This document shows positions 59,324-64,000 of a stretch of DNA of 64,000 nt, one piece after another (within the stretch, counting starts at the first letter, position 1; each line of letters starts with the position of its first letter). The DNA is taken from positions 3,683,501-3,747,500 of the forward strand of contig NZ_OY829290.1 in NCBI RefSeq assembly GCF_963691685.1. The letters are read 5' to 3'. This DNA comes from Thalassovita sp. GTDB lineage: Bacteria; Pseudomonadota; Alphaproteobacteria; Rhodobacterales; Rhodobacteraceae. A program made the position numbers and the translations under genes. The notes below the pieces were generated by a model that was not told the DNA's origin, made no database searches, and saw nothing but the letters and a program-made list of their open reading frames with translations.

Positions 59324-62300
59324 TCACCTCACAATTGCGCGTGCATACAGAGACACATCTTTCACATTTGTGCGAACGGAACCTTGATTGGAACCGGGGA
59401 GGCGGGGGCCGAGATCACCGTAAACAACAGCGCGCACTTCAACCTCATCAAAAGCACCCAACTTAGTCACCACCACATCGTCGGTGCGCCAACTGGAACT
59501 GTCGGTCTTAGAAAATGTGTGAATGGTGTCCCAACCGGTCCATGACGCGCCGTTGCGCTGCCGCCATTGAAGTTTGATCCCTGTTTTATACTTGCGGGTG
59601 TGCCAATCGCCCTCATTGTCCTGTTCCGCGCGCGTCCCCAAGCCTCGCCAAGTTGTCTTGCAGGCAATGTTCCAGAACTCACCGGATGTGAATGCACCCA
59701 GAGAGTAGCGAAAAATCTCTTGGTCGATTTGGAGTATCTGGGCGACTTCGCTGGCATAGGTGACACCGTTACTGACCGCCCCAACCTGAATGTCATCGCG
59801 CGCGATCAGGTTGGTAAATACAGCGTCACCCTGTTGGGTTATCGCGAAACCCTGCGTGCCCCGCGTCAGGAGGTTACCAGCGGCATCGACTGTGCCGTCG
59901 AAGTTGGCCGACATGATGGCACCGCCGAAGGTCGCGAGGCCTGCGCTGCGGAACTCCAGCGTATCGATCTGCTGCGATGTGATCGTTTTGGCGATGACGT
60001 TGCCACCGTCGATATAGGTAACACCGCGCGTGTCGATTGAGCTTAGCGGCTCATCCGCGCTGAATGCCTGACGGAAAACAGGTCCGTGCGCAAAAACCCA
60101 GCCATCTGATAATGTTGAGCTGCCATGCACCCCCAACATTTCAACTCGTGGTCTCGCAAATGCCGCACCGGCAGGAGCCTCTAAGATAGCACCATAACGA
60201 GGCCAGTTATCTACCCCTTCTGGGTCTGACGAAGTGCCTCCCCAAATGGGCAGCCCTAGCTCGCCTAGGTCGGCAAATTTGTTCCATGCCAGCCAATTTC
60301 CGTCCTCATCATACCACTCAACGATCATCTGCCCGGTTGCCCGATGGACCGAGAACTGCGCAGAGAACTCATACAGGTTGCCAGCCTTGACCGGAAATCT
60401 CTCGCCCAGCACTGGGTAGAAATAAGCATTGGCGATGAGTCCACCCGCTTTGTCACCCGTCACGGGACTATAGAGTTGGAGCGCTGCGCCATTTGAAGGC
60501 CGCCATGTACCGGTGGAACGGTAAGACACATTGGTACCGCCAGAGATCCAGCGGGTGTTGTACAGACTAGGGTTCAGAAACATTGGATCCGGGATCATGT
60601 TCTGAGTTGGAAGCCCGACAGCCAGTTTGTCTGTGGACAGGGTGCCCTTGGCGATGATGTTGTCAGCGTTCAGACGGATCAACGAGCCAGCGTCATTACC
60701 ATCAGCGTCGTCCCAGGCTACCATTTCAAAGTCAGCAGCAGATCCTCCAGCCGCAGCACGTAGAACGTAGGCGGCACGCGCGCTACCTTCAAGCTCGGCA
60801 ATTGAGGCACGTTGTTCAGTGACCTCAGCATGAATGCTGCTTACCGGTTGGGCCGAAAATTTGTGAAACTTGATGTGTTTCGCGGTGCGACCAATGCCAT
60901 CATCAACGTATTGATAGTTGGCCATCAGGTAGATCTGGTTTTTGGCGAATGCCGCCAGATTCCACTCAGGACGCTCCATCAGGATCCGGGCAGTGTAGAT
61001 TTTTCCAGGGATGGCAGCCAACGACGGCTCGACGTACCGGTTGAGCGGGACGGCGGTTCGCTTCAGGGCGTTGTTTACATCTCGCCAGTCGAACAGGACC
61101 CCGGCCCCAGCGATGTCGCCGGATACCAACTCAAAGACCACTTCGACCTCGTAGGCGTCGGCATTTTCCATGCCTGAAGGCTTCCATTGGGCCGCGATGT
61201 CTGATCTGAAGTATATCCCCGCGTTGGTATCAGAGGAGATGTCCCAAGAAAGCGTACTCCCTACATCGAACTGCTCATTTGCAGTTACGGTCGCGGCAGT
61301 CACCCAATTGTAGTAGGTGCCAGCCTCGAAGAAGTCAGACGAAAGAACTGAGGCCGACGCAGAAGCGATTTCCGAACGCAGGGTGGTCTCTGAGGCGGCG
61401 ATGGCCGTGTCAGTCTGGGCGAGAGTGTAATAGTTGTTCTCAAGATCTGCGGACAGCTGCTCAGTGTCCGTCACGTCTTCAATTTTAACCCACGCAATTT
61501 GTTGGACAGCACCTCCAACATTACTATCCGGACCGTTCAGGGTTGGCATCAGGCCCCACCCAACAGAGTTAGCAAAAGTTGTGTTTGTGGTTGTCGATCT
61601 GATCTCCCAAGGATCAAAAGTGACCTCTCGCACGACCCAGCCATCAGAAACTGAGAGTTGGTAGTAGGCTGCGGGAGATACGTAGTGAGAGTAGTTTCCC
61701 CCGGAGTCCACCCCAACAATGTACAACCTATGAACGTGGTTCCCCGCGTCGGGGGCGGGGTCTTGAACCAATCGTGTTCGAATGCGAACTCGGATCTTTT
61801 GCCCCTCAACAAAGGGGCGGCGCACCCTCTCGGAGAAAACACGGTACACCCCGTCGCCTTGAAGAACCTCGCCCTCCTCCGCGACAGAGACAACCGAGGT
61901 TTCAGCATACGCATCTACTATAGAAGGCGCAGTCTTTGCGTCTTCTACGCCAAATACGAATCCACCTGCCCAATGAGAGGCGTCATCGCGGAAATCATCA
62001 ACAGGCGCGACCGAAGCCGCTGTCTCCATTTCGGCCCGCAAGGCCGCCTGCTGTGTATCTAGGGCACCCTGCAGCGTTCCACCGGCGAAGCCAGACAATA
62101 GGGCGTCGATCTCGCTGCCAACTTGAAGCGCTTGATAAGCTGCCGCATCGATCTCCTGGCGCACGTCGGGAGCAAGATCATCCAATCCCGAGGGCTGAGG
62201 AACCAGGTCAATGAACGGCCCCGGGTCGCTCTCTAAGCCGTCATGAGTGATCGCGGCGATTTTGTAACGTGTGAACGCGTCTCCTGGTGGAACACTTCGG

Positions 62301-64000
62301 ACGTAGCGCGTTGCGGTGACCGTATCTAGCAAAACCAAATCATCGCTGACAGCAGTGGCCCCGTAGATGGCAAAAGCCTTGAAAGAAGCGGCCTCATATT
62401 CGGGCCCGAAAAGAGTGATCGTGTCATGACCGGGATTGCCACCCCAGCCTTCCGGAGACGGTGCGACAACTGACAAAAGGTCGAAATCCACAAAGGCCGA
62501 AGCGAATGGGGAGCGCTGCCCCAACTGGGAAACCGCGGCGACCTTGATTTCATATCGACCAGACGCCAGCTTGTCGGCAGGCCATTCGATGTTTGATTCA
62601 TCAACAGATGGGCGTATCTTCCAAGAACCTCCGACCGATCTTGTGGCAATTGCGTACTGCGACACCAACGGGTTGTCGGATTGCTGCCAACTGGCCTCAA
62701 GCATCAATTGAGACTCCGAGCCAGGGCGAGGCTTGAGGTATGCTTGGAGAGAGAGGCCAGCCGGCGCAGTTGGGGCGCTGATCGTCGGCAGAAGGTGGCC
62801 CGGGTCCGCGTCAATACTGATGCCTTGCTCCACACGCAGGAATTTTGCCGGGTCATGCTCTACCGCTGTGATCTCAAACGTCGTCTTTTTCTGATCAGGT
62901 TTGTTCCGCAAGACCCGATATTGGCGCGGTTTTACAAATACCGTTTGCACCGCGAAACGCCCGCCAGGCACCACGTTTTCAGGCAGAGATCCCGCCAATT
63001 GAAGGGTCTTGATGTCATCGCCGGCCGAAAGCACTTCTAACTCATGGGTCGCCCCCAGATCGTCGGAGACAATGATGGAGTTATAGTCTTCCGGCTCCAG
63101 AGAAACTGGCGCATCCAGTGTGATCAAACTCCCACCTACATGCATCGATAGCGCCGCAATGCGTCCTGCCAAACGAACGCCAACGCGATTTTTGTCGCTA
63201 ACCATCACGATATTGCCCGGCCTGATTGCCTGGTGCGAAAACCCGGCTTCGTAGCTGACCATCTCCTTTTGCGTGGTGTCTGTGTCGACAGCCCATTTGG
63301 CGGCGCGGAGGCCTTCGCCAACGCTCGACATAAACGGTGCAGTGATCTCCTTCAGTCGCTCGCCGTATCGTTCGATCGCATCGGGATCATCATATGCAAT
63401 GAGCGCCTTCATCCGGTGGTGATCGGTTGTGTCCTGAAGCGTCACAACCGCTGTCGTGTGACGTGACGCTTTCGGAGTACCTGAGTATCTGAAGGCGCCA
63501 CCTGCAACGTCGCTGTTGGTAACCAAACGCACTGGCGCAGCTGGTGCGTCTTGCACAGGTACAATGGCACCCGCGCCCCAATACGTGGTGCCGCGAAATG
63601 CCGCCGATATCCGGGTAATCCAAGCAAATGCAGCCTCCCGGTTCGACATTTCGCCATCGATCGAAAACCGGGGCTCCATCCCGCCGGAACCATCAGGCAC
63701 CAACTCGTCACAGTATTTGCCGATCTGGTAGGCTGTCCACTTGTCAAACATCGAGGCCGATACGTGCTGGCCCAGCCCCCAGCGGTCTTGCACGAACGTC
63801 GTGTAGAGCGCCCAAATCGGACACCGTGTCCAAGCCACTTTGAATGTGCCGTCCCACATGGTGCTTTCATCATAGGTTCGGGCAACCGGATCATAGTTCG
63901 ACGGAATCAGGCACTTCATACCGCGAACTTTGACGGTGATCTTCTGCACTGACCCGCCGACAGCTTTGGCCGGAACCGCTAACCCCAGAAGCGCACAATG
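59324..64000 (-). CDS. Phage tail tip (host-specificity) protein J, 5' end missing
   Basis: The frame is open to the window edge, so the N-terminus is cut; about 1558 residues are visible. Near the edge VRGMKCLIPSNYDPVARTY and YTTFVQDRWGLGQHVS match the conserved region of lambda protein J, which binds the host receptor at the tail tip. Fibronectin-like segments follow (from about 63.2 to 62.3 kb). A helical segment (LENNYYTLAQTDTAI near 61.4 kb) and several carbohydrate-binding-like beta domains follow, and the C-terminus is probably the receptor-contacting tip. It is the first visible gene of the late operon. Confidence 0.9.
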   Translation of the reverse strand, partial: HCALLGLAVPAKAVGGSVQKITVKVRGMKCLIPSNYDPVARTYDESTMWDGTFKVAWTRCPIWALYTTFVQDRWGLGQHVSASMFDKWTAYQIGKYCDELVPDGSGGMEPRFSIDGEMSNREAAFAWITRISAAFRGTTYWGAGAIVPVQDAPAAPVRLVTNSDVAGGAFRYSGTPKASRHTTAVVTLQDTTDHHRMKALIAYDDPDAIERYGERLKEITAPFMSSVGEGLRAAKWAVDTDTTQKEMVSYEAGFSHQAIRPGNIVMVSDKNRVGVRLAGRIAALSMHVGGSLITLDAPVSLEPEDYNSIIVSDDLGATHELEVLSAGDDIKTLQLAGSLPENVVPGGRFAVQTVFVKPRQYRVLRNKPDQKKTTFEITAVEHDPAKFLRVEQGISIDADPGHLLPTISAPTAPAGLSLQAYLKPRPGSESQLMLEASWQQSDNPLVSQYAIATRSVGGSWKIRPSVDESNIEWPADKLASGRYEIKVAAVSQLGQRSPFASAFVDFDLLSVVAPSPEGWGGNPGHDTITLFGPEYEAASFKAFAIYGATAVSDDLVLLDTVTATRYVRSVPPGDAFTRYKIAAITHDGLESDPGPFIDLVPQPSGLDDLAPDVRQEIDAAAYQALQVGSEIDALLSGFAGGTLQGALDTQQAALRAEMETAASVAPVDDFRDDASHWAGGFVFGVEDAKTAPSIVDAYAETSVVSVAEEGEVLQGDGVYRVFSERVRRPFVEGQKIRVRIRTRLVQDPAPDAGNHVHRLYIVGVDSGGNYSHYVSPAAYYQLSVSDGWVVREVTFDPWEIRSTTTNTTFANSVGWGLMPTLNGPDSNVGGAVQQIAWVKIEDVTDTEQLSADLENNYYTLAQTDTAIAASETTLRSEIASASASVLSSDFFEAGTYYNWVTAATVTANEQFDVGSTLSWDISSDTNAGIYFRSDIAAQWKPSGMENADAYEVEVVFELVSGDIAGAGVLFDWRDVNNALKRTAVPLNRYVEPSLAAIPGKIYTARILMERPEWNLAAFAKNQIYLMANYQYVDDGIGRTAKHIKFHKFSAQPVSSIHAEVTEQRASIAELEGSARAAYVLRAAAGGSAADFEMVAWDDADGNDAGSLIRLNADNIIAKGTLSTDKLAVGLPTQNMIPDPMFLNPSLYNTRWISGGTNVSYRSTGTWRPSNGAALQLYSPVTGDKAGGLIANAYFYPVLGERFPVKAGNLYEFSAQFSVHRATGQMIVEWYDEDGNWLAWNKFADLGELGLPIWGGTSSDPEGVDNWPRYGAILEAPAGAAFARPRVEMLGVHGSSTLSDGWVFAHGPVFRQAFSADEPLSSIDTRGVTYIDGGNVIAKTITSQQIDTLEFRSAGLATFGGAIMSANFDGTVDAAGNLLTRGTQGFAITQQGDAVFTNLIARDDIQVGAVSNGVTYASEVAQILQIDQEIFRYSLGAFTSGEFWNIACKTTWRGLGTRAEQDNEGDWHTRKYKTGIKLQWRQRNGASWTGWDTIHTFSKTDSSSWRTDDVVVTKLGAFDEVEVRAVVYGDLGPRLPGSNQGSVRTNVKDVSLYARAIVR

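Larger units (their letters stand above)
51636..64000. mobile_element. Lambda-like prophage, left part (continues past the window)
   Basis: Tail tip protein J, two small tail-region genes and a lysis cassette run leftwards. A repeat-bounded AT-rich cargo block and a tRNA-Ser-like attachment fragment follow. No integrase, repressor or head gene is in the window; these should lie to the right, with an intact tRNA-Ser gene at the far end. Confidence 0.8.

Noticed and set aside
57251..64000. Gene transfer agent cluster instead of a prophage
   Set aside because: The large J-like protein, the spanin pair, the tRNA-Ser-like junction and the cargo block fit a lambda-like prophage. No GTA-type gene order is visible.

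Overview
The window looks like the chromosome of a roseobacter-type alphaproteobacterium (Rhodobacteraceae), with an integrated lambda-like prophage at its right end. Supporting signs are the high-GC coding sequence, a phaA-phaB pair, a decaprenyl/octaprenyl-PP synthase with ubiA, a 44-residue aa3 oxidase subunit IV, an alphaproteobacterial-type glutamate-cysteine ligase, a DmdC-like acyl-CoA dehydrogenase and several conserved Rhodobacterales proteins of unknown function. All family calls are from reading the translated sequence; no database was searched.

1-51.6 kb is ordinary dense chromosome. It starts with PHB synthesis genes (phaA, phaB, each with its own terminator). A LysR/EamA pair follows, then isoprenoid genes (polyprenyl-PP synthase, ispE), a TPR protein, ETF-ubiquinone oxidoreductase, soxR with a divergent VOC gene, greA and azlCD. 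Next come a DmdC-like dehydrogenase/MBL operon, tsaC-type Sua5, yqgE and an RND efflux pair. The udg-lysE-moaB operon precedes a long minus-strand run from pyrB through four small membrane-associated genes to a dihydroorotase-like gene and plsY. The last part holds a YHS protein, gshA, rsmE, ubiA, an OmpA-family protein, hpaR, two flavoenzymes, hemC/hemE, a MerR/DUF2938 pair and a second EamA transporter. Most convergent pairs share a clear hairpin terminator. Two MerR-type promoters with 19-bp spacers and SoxR-like dyads can be read directly.

51.6-64 kb is the left part of a prophage. At 51636-51650, next to a strong terminator, is a fragment that reads on the minus strand like the 3' end of a tRNA-Ser gene, the probable attachment site. 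About 60 bp inside lie three 12-bp-spaced repeats that could be integrase arm sites. The structural and lysis genes run leftwards from the right edge: tail tip protein J (cut by the window edge), two small tail-region proteins, a holin-like/lysozyme fusion, and overlapping Rz and Rz1.

Between the lysis genes and the attachment site is an AT-richer cargo block of about 4.5 kb, bounded by a 129-bp inverted repeat (one mismatch) and subdivided by further repeats. It carries a lipoprotein, a secreted protein, a two-gene pair (soluble protein plus four-helix membrane protein) and a GT51-like protein lacking both catalytic glutamates. The two-gene pair has the architecture of lambda RexA/RexB and is the best candidate here for a little-described phage-exclusion system. 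Outside the prophage, the most notable item is a dihydroorotase homologue that has lost its metal ligands, in the same operon as pyrB.
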